Positions 1-13,209 of a stretch of 64,000 nt of DNA are shown one piece after another. The notes under the pieces were generated by a model. That model was not told where the DNA came from. It saw only the letters and a list, made by a program, of their open reading frames with translations, and searched no databases. Within the stretch, counting starts at the first letter, position 1. Each line of letters opens with the position of its first letter. The stretch comes from Planococcus citri (Eukaryota > Arthropoda > Insecta > Hemiptera > Pseudococcidae): assembly GCF_950023065.1 (NCBI RefSeq), contig NC_088679.1, positions 31,186,001-31,250,000 of the forward strand. The letters are read 5' to 3'. A program made the translations under genes and the position numbers.

Positions 1-125
1 TGGAGCAGGAACACGAAATCAACGAAAAAGCTGCGCCCCCACCAACAGCAATGTCAACCGACGGTTCCGAAAATGGAAAAGAAAGCGACAGGAAAGACCT
101 AAAATCAACATCAAAGACCAGGTAA
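1..125 (+). CDS. 3' end of a coding exon, unknown protein (partial)
   Basis: The frame beginning at base 3 is open from the window edge and reads a hydrophilic, charged stretch (EQEHEINEKAAPPPTAMSTD, then a Ser/Lys/Asp-rich segment ending KSTSKTR). It either stops at the TAA at 123-125 or is spliced at the CAG|GTAAAA donor at 120-121; both readings fit. If the stop is used, the AT-rich DNA that follows, rich in TGTAAATA-like and AATAAA-like words, would be a long 3' UTR. No domain is recognisable in about 40 residues. The low-complexity polar composition suggests a disordered C-terminal tail. The gene lies mostly outside the window, so no function is assigned. Confidence 0.35.
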   Translation, partial: EQEHEINEKAAPPPTAMSTDGSENGKESDRKDLKSTSKTR

Positions 126-2349
126 AATTGAACAAAAATTCCTTATACGTTTATTATAAATAGATCAGGTCAAAGGTAGGGAAAGATTCGAGTAAAAAAT
201 CTGAGAAAAATCTAGATCACCTCTATTTTTCTTATATAAAAAAAAAAAAAAAAAAAAAATGTGTACAAAACAAAAAATTGATTTATAAATCAACCCATAA
301 AAATAAGAATAATAATAAAAAAAAAAAAAAAAAAAAAAAAAACCCTCACGACACAGGTACCAAATAGGAAACCAATTTTTTGTTGTATGAAAAATAATAT
401 CAAAAACAAATCCTGTGCAAGAAAGACATCGTGAGCGAAAACACGTTTGGCCTCTAAGAAGTTATTCAATCGATCACATTTTGAAAATAGTCGTTTGGAT
501 GGTAACAAATTCCCAGAGGAACATAAAATAAAAAAAATGAAAAAAAAAAAAATTAAGAGTAAAAAATAATTCCCCAACTATAATCCTCTGGATACACCCC
601 AAAACAATTTTTTAGAGTAAAATTACAGTCTGTATAAAGCATGCAAAAATTAGAATAATACTACTAGTGATTGATAGTAACTTTCTTAGCTCGCGGATAT
701 AAAATAACAATAATATTTCATCGAGGTGATAAATGTGATAAAAAATCATACAAAAATATAAAAAAGATAGAAAAATTCACTCTCGGCCTCATGACTTGTC
801 AACCAATAAACACAGGTAGATAAAAAATGCGCAATTAAGAAAATCCAAAACAAATCCCTGTTTCAAAAATTATCGGTTGTACAATTTTGGTATAAAGAAT
901 CAAAAATATTTAGTCGATCGTAATTCAGGCAAATAGTAGATATATTTTTTTTTTAGAGAATGTAAACTTAACGTAACGTATACACGTCATGGCACTCTTA
1001 ATCTAAAAAACAAATTTGGATCGAACACATTGAAGAATTATTTCCTTTTGAAACTTTAAAAAGTCACCACATAATAAAACCGTGAAATAACTTTGCCATG
1101 ACGAATTGCTTAACGACTTCCGTCTACCAAAACATAGTCTCAGTTCTCTGCAATGAAACAAGTTTAATACATTTCTTCTCTCTTCTGTACAAAAAAGATC
1201 GACGAAAGTAAAAAGTAAAAACTACTTGACCTCAATAAAACGCGCACGAGTAGTATAATAGCCTTACAAAACCAATTCATGCAGAGAACCTCTTTATAAA
1301 GACAACTGTGTCCAAGTAGGGACCATGTAAATAAAATGAAAAATAAAACAACATAACAACGTACAGCATATAGGGTATTTTATTTTTAATTTTTTTTACT
1401 TTTTGGATAATTCGCATTCAAATTACAAGGTATAACAATAAATAAGATTAAGTTTTTTTTTAATTATAGTTGAGTTAACACTAGTAATAGCCCCCTAAAT
1501 AAGGAATGGCATAAGATAAAAATATAAGCAAAATTTAGAATTAGAATTCCCGTTTGTACATATGAGACCCTTATAAGGATCGATCCTTTTTCTTTTGACC
1601 TAATTAAGCCCCAAGTTTCTGGATCGAATCTGAAATCAAAACCGTAACTTAGCATTAGAATTTTCGTATATTTTCTAGAGTATAATAAAAAAAAACGCAG
1701 AACGAATAGTATTTAAGTTTATTTACTCATAATTATTATTAGTCAGTTCTTCCACTATTCTTAGTTTTTTTTAGTTTTTAATTTTTTTTTACTCAAGAAG
1801 GAGATAAACTTAGAATTAAAATATACTGAACAAATTCAACAACACGCAACGCAATCGCGAGTCAAAATTAGAAAATTTTCAATGGAAACGAAAAACAAAA
1901 TTTTCGAATCTGTAAACAAATTCTTTTAACATTTAGTCAATTTTAGCTTCGTAAATGTACTTTAGCACCTAAGTTAAAGAAATAGTATTAGTTTTTTTTT
2001 CTTTTACATATTAAAAAATGAAAAATTAAAGAGCTTACAACATTGAGGAAACTAGGCTTGAAATTTCCAACATTGCATTCCATCAAAAATCGAGCCAATT
2101 ATATATACCATCTTTTTCAACAAAAACAAAATCTAAAGGCCCATGTAAATAATGTACATAGAAGGAACCAGACGATTCGTAACTTAGAATTAAGAAAAAA
2201 ATAATACATGCTTTAAACTTAAGTCTAGATTGTAACTTAGAATTACGCGAAATTATAATTCAATACCTACCCAGTGTACATAATAATGTGTCCCAATAGA
2301 TCGATTCAATTTTGATAAATTTGCCCGAATCGCATCTGTAATAGAAATT

Positions 2350-2380
<31 letters not shown>

Positions 2381-3110
2381 TGATGAGAATTTTATTTAAA
2401 CTTAAGAAAGTAAAGGCAGGTTAATCTTAAGAAAGAAATGATCATAGTTTTACATCTGTACAGTACTTTACATATAAACGTGTAGAAAGAGAACGGGTAC
2501 ATAAACTAAGCTGTATAAAAACTTAGTATAAATTCTTTGTATTATTTTAAATTTTGGTAACTCGTCTTAGCTTTAATTTTTTTGGGAAAGAACCCTGTAA
2601 TTGATAGTTTTTAAATTTTTTTTATCGACATGACACAATACAAGGAGAGTCAGTCAAAATAACGTAACTTTATCAAGATAAGATTGAATAGAATTAGGAA
2701 ACAACATTAACCATAGAGAAAAAACCACATCATAATGCTGTTTCAAAAATAAATATAAGATTGACTAGATTATGACTAGAGAATAATAACAAAAAAAAAA
2801 AACAGACTAGAATTAAGATGTTTTATCGTATATGTATTTTTGCTAATACTGATGTAATTAGGGGACCGACTAATCACGCATCAACTTAATTTCTCAAAAC
2901 AATAGTCTAGATAGTCTAAAACCAAAATCACAGTGTCGCAATAGTTGCCTTATATTTTTCATAATTTAATTAACAGAAAATTCACACAATATCACTCTTT
3001 ATAAAGAAGTGACAATAGGCCTATCGCTACTTATGAAAATTACAGAAGGGAAACTCTCGATTAAAAAATTTTCACTTCCCTATAACAACTTCTAAAAAAC
3101 AAGTACCACT
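126..3110. other. AT-rich DNA without recognisable gene
   Basis: About 3 kb of very AT-rich sequence with long poly-A/T runs (near 240-260, 318-341, 540-552 and 2360-2380). Open frames here are short and low-complexity. It could be a long 3' UTR of the preceding plus-strand gene, but nothing proves transcription. Confidence 0.5.
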
Positions 3111-3113
3111 TAC

Positions 3114-3287
3114 CATTTCGGCCAATGTTAATGATGAATTGATCAGTATGAGGTGCATTGTGTTCTTCACTCATGTATCAATGAGATGATCTCCGGATCG
3201 ATCATGGGTCTTGAATTGGGGATCCATTGTGCCAAAATACGTAGGCATTAATTCTTCATTTTTGAAATTCACAGAGTCTTCTTTGAC
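3114..3287 (-). pseudogene. Short coding-like remnant, possibly retroelement
   Basis: On the minus strand from 3287 a frame of normal amino-acid composition (it includes NEELMPTYFGTMDPQFKTHD and RSGDHLIDT) runs into a TGA at 3173-3171. A second frame shifted by one base then continues from an ATG at 3174 (MSEEHNAPHTDQFIINIGRN) and ends in a good donor, ATG|gtaagt, at 3114. Two adjacent coding-like frames offset by one base suggest a frameshifted remnant. I cannot tell whether it belongs to a cellular gene or a transposon; the unusual GC-richer DNA just upstream (3330-4450) could be its leader or LTR. No family is recognised. Confidence 0.25.
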
Positions 3288-3329
3288 AATTTTTTTTTTA
3301 CATACAGAATCCTGTATCAAAAATTCGCA

Positions 3330-4790
3330 GAGCTGTCTCCCCGCGCAATCTGAGTAAAGTACGGGGGGCAGAGGGACTTCCCTGACAGTCAGGCAGTAAT
3401 TACACTTATTTGTTTACCGTGCTTCACTCTGAGGGGATCCAAAGAGTTAACCCACGGGGGGCATATGTAAGGTGGCATTATGGCCTCACTGTCCTCTCAG
3501 TGCATCTTATAACGATTCTTAAATTGGTGAAGATCCTATAGGACTTGGTAAATCCATCCTTTAGGTCTTGACAACTTATGGATCGTTTGATTTATTAAGG
3601 TAAAGTGTAGGTACTTGCGAATTCGAATATTATCGAATACCATTTGGGTGGTCCGGATAATATTCCATCACACCAGGGGGTCCGCGCCAATATTATTTAT
3701 GTGGGCGGAGAATTCGCAAATTACATATATTTTATGATTGGTTAGAATATTTCCCCCATCTCTTGGTAAAAGTAGCGCGAGCCTATCAGCTTTCGAGATC
3801 GATTTAGGAACTTTTAGGTGCTTTAGGTATAACTTTAGCTAGGTTCGATCTCGAAATCACTTCTTGTTCGTTCGCGGAGTCGTAGATACGTAAATTCGGT
3901 ACCGACCATAGTACTTTAACGATCTATGAATCGTGGACTTGAGCACTTAGTCCGTTTTCCCTCGACTTAATCGTTTGAAAACGTATTCCTTTTCCCTGTT
4001 TACCCTTATTAGGGTTCGGTTAATTAGTATCTTCATTGGTTAATTCGGGGCTTAATAAAGCAATCAACCACTTCATCTTAGTTGCCCTGTCGTGGAATTG
4101 TGTAGTTAAGTCCTCTTTGGTGAATCAACGTGATTAGGCGGTCGAGCATAGTGTCTCTGTTCTAATTCGTATTAAACTTGTACATTGGTGAAAGTATATA
4201 TTTGAAGAAAACCTTATTATTAAGAGAATGTGATTTGTTACATCGATTACATTGGAGAAACTAACGAATGTGTTATTATTCCGCGAAAGTGGGCCTAATT
4301 TATACATTGGTTAGTATTTATGTTGACGTATCCGGCAATATGGTAGTATAACCGCCGAGCTAGCAAAGGGGTAAGTGTTAAATTGTTCCTTCATGATATT
4401 GCAAAGAGTCGTATAAGACTTCTGGCAATCTTTCACCCGCTAAGGAATATTTCTCATCCTCTCTCGTATTACCAAATCTGCTCGTATACAGTCTAACAAA
4501 TTTTCCTAAATTTTCTTCAGAAGATTAGGTAAGGTTATGTTGATTTAAACAAAGAGCCAAGCTGACAGAAATTTTCTGTAAAATACTATGAAATTTTTTT
4601 CGATTGCTCATCTCACTGAAGAATTTAATGCTTCAAAACGCAAAATTTCATTCTCTTTCTCGTGTGTTTTCTATTTTGATCGGATTTCATTGAAGAATTT
4701 TTTAAAAATTCGGTTGAAATGTAAAAACCGCCAAAATAGATGCTGTTTCTACGCAGCATCAGAATTTTTCAACAGAAAAAAATGTTCATC
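3330..4790. other. Unassigned DNA, possible degraded element
   Basis: More balanced base composition than its neighbours and no open frame of note. A short terminal-repeat-like pair (TTGCGAATTC near 3614, GAATTCGCAA near 3711) brackets about 110 bp. No PBS, polypurine tract or target duplication could be fixed, so no element type is assigned. Confidence 0.3.
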
Positions 4791-5281
4791 TCACAAGGGA
4801 ACCCTCCCACATGATAATCTCCGATTTGAGTGAAACTTGGACTGGTGGAAAAAGGGCCTCAAAAAACTCCCATCTCCCAATTTTTAGCTGCTGAAGTTGA
4901 TTTTTCAATTTTTGGCGAGCGTTTGAAGTTTTGTGTATTTTTTATTACTTTTCCTCGTGTTATGTGAAAAAATTCGATTTCTAATGATAATTCCAGATTT
5001 GGCCGACGGTATTGTATTACTTATCGATTAGATATCAAGCGTAGACTCATTGGCCAAAATTTAAGCTGCTGAAGTTCATGTGGTGGGGGAAACGGTCATT
5101 TTTCGAATTCACAGAACAACTTTACCTGTGTACGTAAAACTTCAAACGCTCGTCAAAAATCGAAAAATCGACTTCAGCAGCTGAAAATTGGTGGATAGGG
5201 GTTTTTTGAGGTCCTCTTTCCACCAGTCAAAGTTTCATTCAAATCGGAAATATATGGGAGGGTTCCGTGACAGGAAATTTC
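4791..5281. repeat. Fold-back (inverted-repeat) element
   Basis: The arm at about 4791-4935 is repeated as a diverged reverse complement at about 5130-5281. Matching landmarks run from the outside inwards: AGGGAACCCTCCCA/GGGAGGGTTCC, CTGGTGGAAA/TTTCCACCAG and AGCTGCTGAAGTTGATTTTT/CGACTTCAGCAGCT. A spacer of about 195 bp separates the arms and carries one more copy of the AGCTGCTGAAGTT word. Several mismatches per arm indicate an old copy. No coding capacity; probably a non-autonomous MITE or fold-back element. Confidence 0.7.
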
Positions 5282-5289
5282 CTCAACTT

Positions 5290-6600
5290 TCTACATCACA
5301 AAGAGAAACTTATTACCTACGTCTTATAATTTCTCCAATCCAAATTCTAAAATGAAAAATTTCAAATCATTTTTAAAATCTTTACAATTTTTCTGCTGGC
5401 ACAAAATTTCATTTTATTCAAAACAAAAATGCCAAAAATTCATTGAAATTCAGATAAGCACATAAAAAATGTTGCCATTTCTCAAAATTTTTCAAAAATT
5501 CTTATTTTCACCAATTTTTTTTTGAAACTGAAATTTCAAAATAAAATTTGATCGAAATTGAAAACCCCGCCGTTATTATACTCTATTTTATTCCCGGTTT
5601 GATGCGATGTAAAAAATGCTCCGTAGCCGTCCAAGTTGGCTTTGAAAATCAACATAATCTTTTGGAGGATGTTGAGAACCCCCTCAATTTTCAAAATGAG
5701 TGATCAGTTGATATTTCAAATCAATTTTTTTTTCAATATCATAATCCGATTGTTAAATCCCACTCAAATTTATCGGTTGAACTTCTACCAAGGGGCAAGT
5801 CAACTTTTCATATTTTACAAAATTTTCAAGTTATTTTACACAATTAGGGTAGGTATAGACTTTTAAAAAGGAACCCTTTTCCTGATTTTTATTTATTTTT
5901 AGGTATATAGATACATCGATTTTCAAAAACATTTCCAACAATTTTTTACCTGCATCTGCTAAAATAAGCCATATTTTACAAAACATTTATTCGCATTATT
6001 TTTGCTAACATTTTTCATCTTGTTTCAATGAATACGAGTAAAGACAACAATCTGAAATCTGTCACTTGAGGAAACACTCGACAGTCTGCTAAATGGGGAT
6101 GTTTGGGATCCTGTTTCATTTGTGATTTTTTTTTTTTCGATTTCGTCAATGACTTTGAACTGCTCTACACATTCCTTAGCTCACTGTTCAACCTCGGGAG
6201 TAATTCGAAATCTGGAATCTTGTGTAGAGCCAAATTTGGGGAGTTTCGTGGCGAATGGAGGAAGATGTTTTTAGATGTCCCTATTCCAGGTGTCTGAATT
6301 TGACAATTTATCGAAATGGAATATCTGATATGAAAAAGGAATGCTCAAGCGTTCACTTAAAGCATGAAAAAATTATCTCGCTACAATAGATAGGTAGGTA
6401 GGTATAGAGGTAGGTACCACAAAACAGTATTTGTCCAACTATTTTTTGATCACATCTATCTACTTCTTTTGAGGGTACGCTTACGATACTGTAACTGGAA
6501 CCCCGATGAATTCATCACAATATATTCTTTCAACTCATTTGCCTTATTAGCACTTCAGAAAGGTTACACATCTCCAGAGGGTTAACTTCACTTAAAGACA
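5290..6600. other. AT-rich intergenic DNA, nothing recognised
   Basis: Short open frames only, no splice-consistent exons, and no repeat that could be paired by eye. Confidence 0.5.
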
Positions 6601-6609
6601 TCTCCATTA

Positions 6610-7373
6610 TAGCCCAGTCAAATAGCGGAAAAAAATGGGCGAACGCAGACATCATTGCGACCAAAGTTTTTTTTTGCGAATATTGTCTAGGGTGGTGTGG
6701 CGAACAACATACTAAAAGCCCCCGCCCCTACCAATAGAGCTAATCTCCCCATAGTGGATCAAAGCCCCCCAAAATCAGTTTTTTGTCAAAAAAATTCTGA
6801 AACGTCAACTTTTGAGTAAAATGAGCACTGATCATCTAATCTCTTCTCTAATACGAGTACCTATCAAATGAGCTATCAACCAACTCCCTAGCCCCAAGGG
6901 AGGGTGGCGCTACGACCCCTCGAAGTGATGTGATTTTAATAAGTTTATACATTTTTTCATGACTTTGGGACTTGGAACCTGGTATAATCGATCAAATAAA
7001 GTCAAACTTGAGGAATGAGATTCTTTCGGGACCTAAAGTCGACCCCTACAGAGGGGAGGGTCAAATTCGAAAATTACGGAAAGGTCGTTTTTTTTGGAGG
7101 GGCATAATATGGTCCCAAATGGATGAAAATAGTCCAAAATCATATCATTGGTCAGTACTCCCATTGTGATCAACATATCCAAATTTCAGCTTCCTAGGTC
7201 ATCCCCACCCAATTTAAGACGGAATTAAGGTGGAAAATCCCTCATTTTACCCCTATTTTCGGGTTTTTCCTCCTTAAAAGAAATGGGGATCACCACATCA
7301 TCCTAGACAATATTCGCAAAAAAAACCTTTGATCCCAATTATGTGCGGGTCAAATCGTACTTTGACTGGGCTA
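6610..7373. mobile_element. MITE with TAGCCCAGTCAAA termini and TTA target duplication
   Basis: Both ends carry TAGCCCAGTCAAA as inverted repeats. A second inverted block lies about 75 bp inside (TTTTTTTTTGCGAATATTGT to the left, its complement near 7300-7330). TTA flanks each end (6607-6609 and 7374-7376). The 764-bp element has no transposase frame. A 3-bp TTA/TAA duplication is typical of the PIF/Harbinger superfamily; that assignment rests on the duplication alone. Confidence 0.7.
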
Positions 7374-7379
7374 TTAGAT

Positions 7380-8925
7380 AGGTAACTGATATCACTGAGG
7401 AAACTTCTGAGCTTAAACTCTCAGATTTGATTCCCAAGCAATGTCAGCATTTCGAATGAACTTTCTAGTATCACTCGAGGAATTCTCCAGATCTTTCCTC
7501 AGCGATATCAGTCCTACTTCTCTTCTACCCACCACTTTGACAGTATCGTAATCAAATTCTTCAATTACCAGTTCACGTCGTTCCATCAACATTACTCCAC
7601 GCTCATCATCTTATTAATACTGCACAGATGAAGAAGAACTAGAAAATTAAAATGTACACCTATACACATCGTCAAAGATGCTACGGCGGCAATGAGTATT
7701 GAAAAATTCTAAGTAGACTGCGGTCGAATAGAGGCAATTGAAGATTGGTGAAAAAAAAATGAAAATGCATGCAACGTTAAGAAACTCAGCACGGCGTCGA
7801 TGCTCGAAGCGTCGTCATTGCTATCAATTCTTAACATGTGTCGAGTCATTAATCATGTTCTCGAATAATTTATCACATATCAATTAGGTAGATATTTCAT
7901 TGCACAACAAAAGCTCATTCCACGATTCTCGTGCAACTCTTTGCTCTTCGGTTGCATTCTCATTTGTATACCGATCGACGATCGTGTTAGGTGATCTCGA
8001 CGAGCAATAATAATAACGCAACATATCCTCCATCTAAGTACATATACATATGATGAGGATGACTACACCATTACAAGAGACCCAGCATCTTACATAGATA
8101 GATAGGATAGCCATTGAGCCACGTATCACAGCCATGGGATGGCTATGTTGATTTAAATGAGAATCACTGGAACCATTTACTGAACTTATACTATATAAAA
8201 CATCCACAGCCATAGCCGAGCTGCTGCAGCCGCGGCCAACCAAGAATAAAATTGAACAACGAAAGTAGCAAAAGAAACAGTCCCATAACGAATTAATAAT
8301 AGACTCTAATATTGAAGTGACCAGCCTTGGCATTGAGGTATACGATCTGAAAGACTCCGTTAAGCGAAGATTCAACGTAGCCGGAAAAGCAAATCATGGC
8401 AGTGTTGCAAAAACTGCATTATTTCGGAATATCATAATAAGTAGTAACTTATGCATCAAGAAATACATTATATGAAAATAGACAAAATACAGTTTCAAAT
8501 TACACGAATTCAAAATTCGATCGATGTTCCGCAGTTATTCTGCAAACAATTGCCGAAAGAGTCAAGAATTTTCATCTTCGCCATTGAAAGAAAAAACGTA
8601 CTCTGCTGGACCATCACTTGGTGGAAAAGCGTTACAGGGTGAATTTTTGATTAATTGAATTTCAACGAAATCATAATGAAAAAAGGGGATAAAAGATACC
8701 TTGTGAAAAATTATTACAATCAACTTGATAGATAATCTTTTCGTTGTAATATTATTTCGTTATAATGGTGGTAAATGTTTACTTCTTCGGGAGTATCCTG
8801 AGACGCTCATCCCTCCTAATTCTACGCCAGTGTACTCTGAATATACTTCTAATTCTTCCTAATGGATATTTTAAGCATAGATAGTAATATGGAATTCATT
8901 AATGAGAAAAATTTCAAAACCAACT
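7380..8925. other. Region with ambiguous coding signal
   Basis: 8034-8375 holds a 113-codon minus-strand open frame ending just past a good donor (ATCTAT|gtaaga, minus strand near 8090). The plus strand over 8165-8475 also reads coding-like but with stops. An acceptor-like TTTGCAG on the minus strand near 8540 would join it to the possible 5' exon above 8929, but that reading stops soon after. I cannot decide between a non-coding 5' exon and a decayed gene. Confidence 0.25.
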
Positions 8926-8928
8926 TAC

Positions 8929-9230
8929 AAATGCATTTCAATCATTCTTCTAACGAAACAAATCCAACGACAAATATGCACACAATTACACTAACAATCA
9001 GACGTTTTTATTTCGCACAAACACCAACCGAAAATTAACAGAAAATCGACACGAAAATATAAGAATCGAACGAATATTTACACCAGAAAAATGCCGAATT
9101 TAAACGCAATCAAGGTTTTCAACACAAATTAAAATGTTATAATCTTATAATCACACCGAGAGAACTAACAATCGACTCGCACGTTCAACCAGGCCACAGT
9201 CTCAGTAACTTAATGACGTTTACCTTTTAC
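8929..9230 (-). other. Possible 5' exon of a minus-strand transcript
   Basis: On the minus strand a T-rich stretch resembling an insect 5' UTR leads to an ATG (MIEMHL) that ends at a good donor, CATTT|gtaagt, at 8929. A consensus CRE (TGACGTCA) lies about 70-100 bp upstream. The downstream exon cannot be identified with confidence. The signals are the donor, the leader composition and the upstream motif only. Confidence 0.25.
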
Positions 9231-9294
9231 CTGTTCCATTCGCGATGGGGGAACCCAAGCCAGATCAAACTAGTCAACCTGTGCTATACCTGTA

Positions 9295-9302
9295 TGACGT
9301 CA
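9295..9302. promoter_or_regulatory. CRE-like site TGACGTCA
   Basis: Perfect palindromic CREB/ATF consensus just upstream of the possible minus-strand 5' exon. It is a sequence match only. Confidence 0.35.
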
Positions 9303-12300
9303 CGAAATCTTTGTTAACTTAACAAACCTCACAAAGTATCAATGCGTTAACAAATTATGTATGTAGACGAGTTAAAAAATCTTTGAAAATACGCATAATA
9401 ATGTAAGCGTTATAATAAAAAACTAAACATCACGTATTAATAATAAAAAGTGTGCATGTGCATGTTGCATTGAACTAGGAAGTACTCCTAGCTGCGAGTT
9501 CATTACCGACTTTATTGTTACGCGGATGCTGATAAGAAACAGTATAATTGTTTAGTGTACGGTATGTTTTTATGCAAGCGTTGGAAATTACATTTATGGA
9601 ATGATGATTTTTATACAGGTTTGTTGATAAGGCATACCTACACAAAGTTTTCGTTTTGTTGGAAAAATTAACCGAGAAGACAGACCGACGGAAGCTAGAG
9701 TGTCTCTGATAAAAATCCCCTTTTATCCGATTTTCAAGACAGATGCAAATGTCACTGAACAGTGAACATTATTCCAGAGAGCCCCCCTTCTTCACTGAAT
9801 GAAATTTCGCTTAAATTTCCTTCTATAAGTCTACAATCAATCACAGAGAACACATCGTATATGGGGCCTGAGGGCTGTGGGGAAAGTGGGACATAATGCA
9901 AGTGCTTCCTAGACAAACTAAATCTCAAAGCCCCATTTTAAGGGTGTAATAATCTTGTAATTACAAATACCCTAAAAAAAAACCAATTTCCTCTAGTACT
10001 ATAACAGGCTCTGTTGGAAAGTAACTACTGAATTCAGGAATTATTTCTGTCCTTTTACCCTATTGGCAGAATATTGTATTAAGATGGTTTATCGCTTCAT
10101 CGTGGACCAATCGAACTCAAAGATGATTAATTTTGAAAAATTCCAAAAAAGATTTTTCGTAAATGAACAAAGAATAACGATTGTTGTAAAAAATCAGCGA
10201 GTTAAATTTTTACTGCTGAACGTTTTATAAATCATTCTCATTCTCTGTCAATATACAAAGCATAATATACAGGAAGTTTTTCTCGTAAATCCAAACCATC
10301 CTATTGAACATTGAAATTAAATACATAGGTATTTATTTAACTCGTAATCTCACAATCAGTCGAAGTCATGAAATTTATAAGGTATACCTATGTCCTATAG
10401 GTATCAAAATTTTCAATAATTTTTTACCGAAGACTGAAGTTCTCATTTTGGGCTAGGAAACGCTGCACCTTTGAAGACGCGAACGATTAAAATTTCATAA
10501 AAAACATTATTATTTAAAAAATTAAAAAAATTAAAAAAAAACAAAAAAAATCAAAGATTTTTTATAACTTAAGTTCTGGTGACAAATGACAATTAGATGA
10601 TTCAATGTTGATGAATTTACCGAGATGATCTTTTTTCCCCAATAAATTGGTAGCGAACTGCAGAAATCTAAAATACCTGTATGTTTCATCATTTTTCAAG
10701 ACATATTTGTTCTAATTTTATTTCTTATCTAATTTTTATGAAATTGAATGATTGTTTAGGAGAACCCATGTATCACAAATCACAATCCTTTATTCACAGC
10801 ATCATTAACACGAAAACAAGTTGATCATCATCTCATTAATTTATCATCATCGTATTCTATACCTAACAAGTATCTCTTATCTCTCTACATAGTAAGTGTA
10901 AGTTCTAATCACTTAATCAGTATCAAATACCTTAATTTTCAATGTTAATATAATTTCCGGTAAAATGTTGACCTTTTTTTTGCCACCAATGGCTTGCTTT
11001 TTGAAAAACACGAAACAAAATTTTCTTCACTATTGCTGAAGAAATACAACGATTTGGAACTAAGCATTTCAAAATCATCCTAACGATGAAATTGAACCTC
11101 TCCTTATAGGTACCAGACTGTAACAAGACGTTTAAAAAAAAAATTCTTTGAATTAATTTAGAAATTTTATAAGTACAATCAGTACTATGCTTTAGATGTT
11201 TTATTTTTAACAGTAAAAGCATTGAATATATGAAAAAAAAAACTTTCTTGAGATTCGAAAAAGCACTTGTTTTTCTCCCCAGTAACGAAAGTAAATTCCC
11301 CTCCTCCTTTTTCCAATGATAGTAATTATTAAAAATTGGAAATTTGATTTAAAAAAAAATTAAATCCAGCGTGCTCAGGAAAATAAAAATGGGAGAAAAT
11401 GAATATGAATGTGAATCGAATTTTTGGTAGATAGATGGTACATTTTTTTGTTCTACAATCTTTATAAACATCTACTCCTTTAATTCACAAGATAGGCAAC
11501 CAGTCATGATGACGTTCGAGTACTACAAAATCTACATGTTGAATTTTGGCAGACGATTCCCGGAACACTCTGAGTAGTTTTCTGGTTCGATTTTTAAAAA
11601 ATTTGTTTCCGAACCAAGCCACCAAACCAAACTAAACCAAAGAGGGGGAAAAAAATAAAATTGTTCTAAAATTTCGAATGAAAGAATAAAAAATAAAAAT
11701 TTCTCATTTTTCCAAGATTTAAAAACATGAAAACTTTTGAAAGATCAAAAAGTGAAATCTATTAAAGTTCCTACTTATTTACTTATACTACTCAATTTGA
11801 AATTTCTTGCAATTGAAAAAAGATCATTATTCTGAAAATTTCACAACAAAAACTCAATTTCTCCAACTTTTCACAAGTTTGGTGAAGACAATTTACTTTC
11901 TGCTATGCCTTTTTTTAATTTGACATCGCCCTCAGATAAAATGATTAATGGTTTTGAAAATCTCCAAACTCGCGAATTTATCCACTACAACTGATCATAA
12001 ATTTTCACCTCTGCAGTTTCAGGCCACCGTCACGTCTGCTCTTCATCTTCATACCTACACACCGTCGGCAAATACGTAAATCGTCTAAATCCAACGTTGA
12101 TGTTGATTATTCCAGAAGTCGAATGAATCATAACGGAGTAGACGTAATTCATGCAATTCACATAACCTTGACAATCATTTTACCATACGCTAATTAACAA
12201 GTAATGCGAAAAGATAACGGTATCGAGATTTAGAGGTAGAAAGCACCGAAAGCAGGATGGAATCTCGACGGGAATTCGTCGATCATTTTCAATGAAATTT

Positions 12301-12394
12301 TTCCACCGAAAAGAACAATCAGGTAACGGTATTCTAATACGTTTACTAAACTCGCGCGGATTTTAGAAATGAAAACAAACGTGTTTCAACATAC
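9303..12394. other. AT-rich intergenic or intronic DNA, nothing recognised
   Basis: No exon with matching splice signals was found. It may be intron of the PDZ-like gene, whose last visible exon ends at 12395 in an open phase. Confidence 0.45.
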
Positions 12395-13201
12395 CCGGTC
12401 TCTGTGGTGTATGCCTGCACCGGAGACAGATGACTCGAGATTTAATGCACTGAAAAATTAACAAAATTAATTAGTTAATCGGATAAGGTTGAGACATTTT
12501 GATGAAAAATTACGACAAGTGTTTGGAAAAATTGCATACTTGATTTATGTGAGCGATAGCTTGACTCCTGGTGGCATCTGATAAGGTATGTCCGTTTACG
12601 TCTAGAATCTCATCGTCGATTTTTAAATCTTCCTTATCAGCAAAGGAACCTGAAGAAAAATGAAAGAATTTAAGTATTTCAAAAAAACAAACTTGACTTC
12701 TTTTTTGCAAAAAATTATTTCTTTTCATCTATGCTCAATAAACACAAGAAAGTACAAAGCTCCATTTTTTCCCCCTAATCAAATACATAAATAGGTAACT
12801 AATTAAAATAGGCTGGAGAAAAAAAATGGTCACCAACTCACCATACAACTTGATTTTCCTATCCTTTGTCTTGAGTAAAATGATAACGTAACCTCCGACA
12901 TCTACCATGATTGATCACAAATAAAAACGACTTAAAATATTTAAAAAAATATACGTTAAGTAGGCCACTGAATTTTTAATTGCAATAATTACGAATTAAT
13001 GAACACATGAACTAGAGTAAAAATTTTTCAACACTGGATATAGCTTTAAAAAAAAGTATTTTTATTCGCGATAACGAAATTTTTTCGCGAATAAACGAAA
13101 GTTGCTCAGCGATATACGCTGATTAACGCACTTCAAATATAATTAGAATCTGTTTCTTCATCATCATCATTACTAGTAATTTCTGTTCCGGCAGCTTCCA
13201 T
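12395..13201 (-). CDS. PDZ-domain-like protein, 5' exons (partial)
   Basis: Four minus-strand exons join in phase: 13174-13201 (ATG at 13201, MEAAGTEIT), 12842-12901, 12540-12649 and 12395-12449. All have GT/AG borders, and 84 complete codons are visible before the frame leaves in phase 1 at 12395. The core reads DLKIDDEILDVNG, the PDZ turn before beta-D (family pattern LxxGDxIlxVNG), followed by a helix (SDATRSQAIAHINQ) and a last strand (CIKSRVICLRCRH). A canonical GLGF carboxylate-binding loop is not evident; GGYVIILLK occupies that part, so ligand binding may be atypical. PDZ domains usually bind C-terminal peptides in scaffolding proteins. An alternative start is the ATG at 12908. The downstream exons were not found. 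Confidence 0.6.
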
Positions 13202-13209
13202 TTCGTTTT

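Noticed and set aside
290..577. Minus-strand 95-codon Phe-rich frame
   Set aside because: Product of long poly-A tracts.
10932..11222. 96-codon minus-strand frame
   Set aside because: AT-rich codons, no splice-consistent neighbours and no recognisable motif; expected by chance in this composition.
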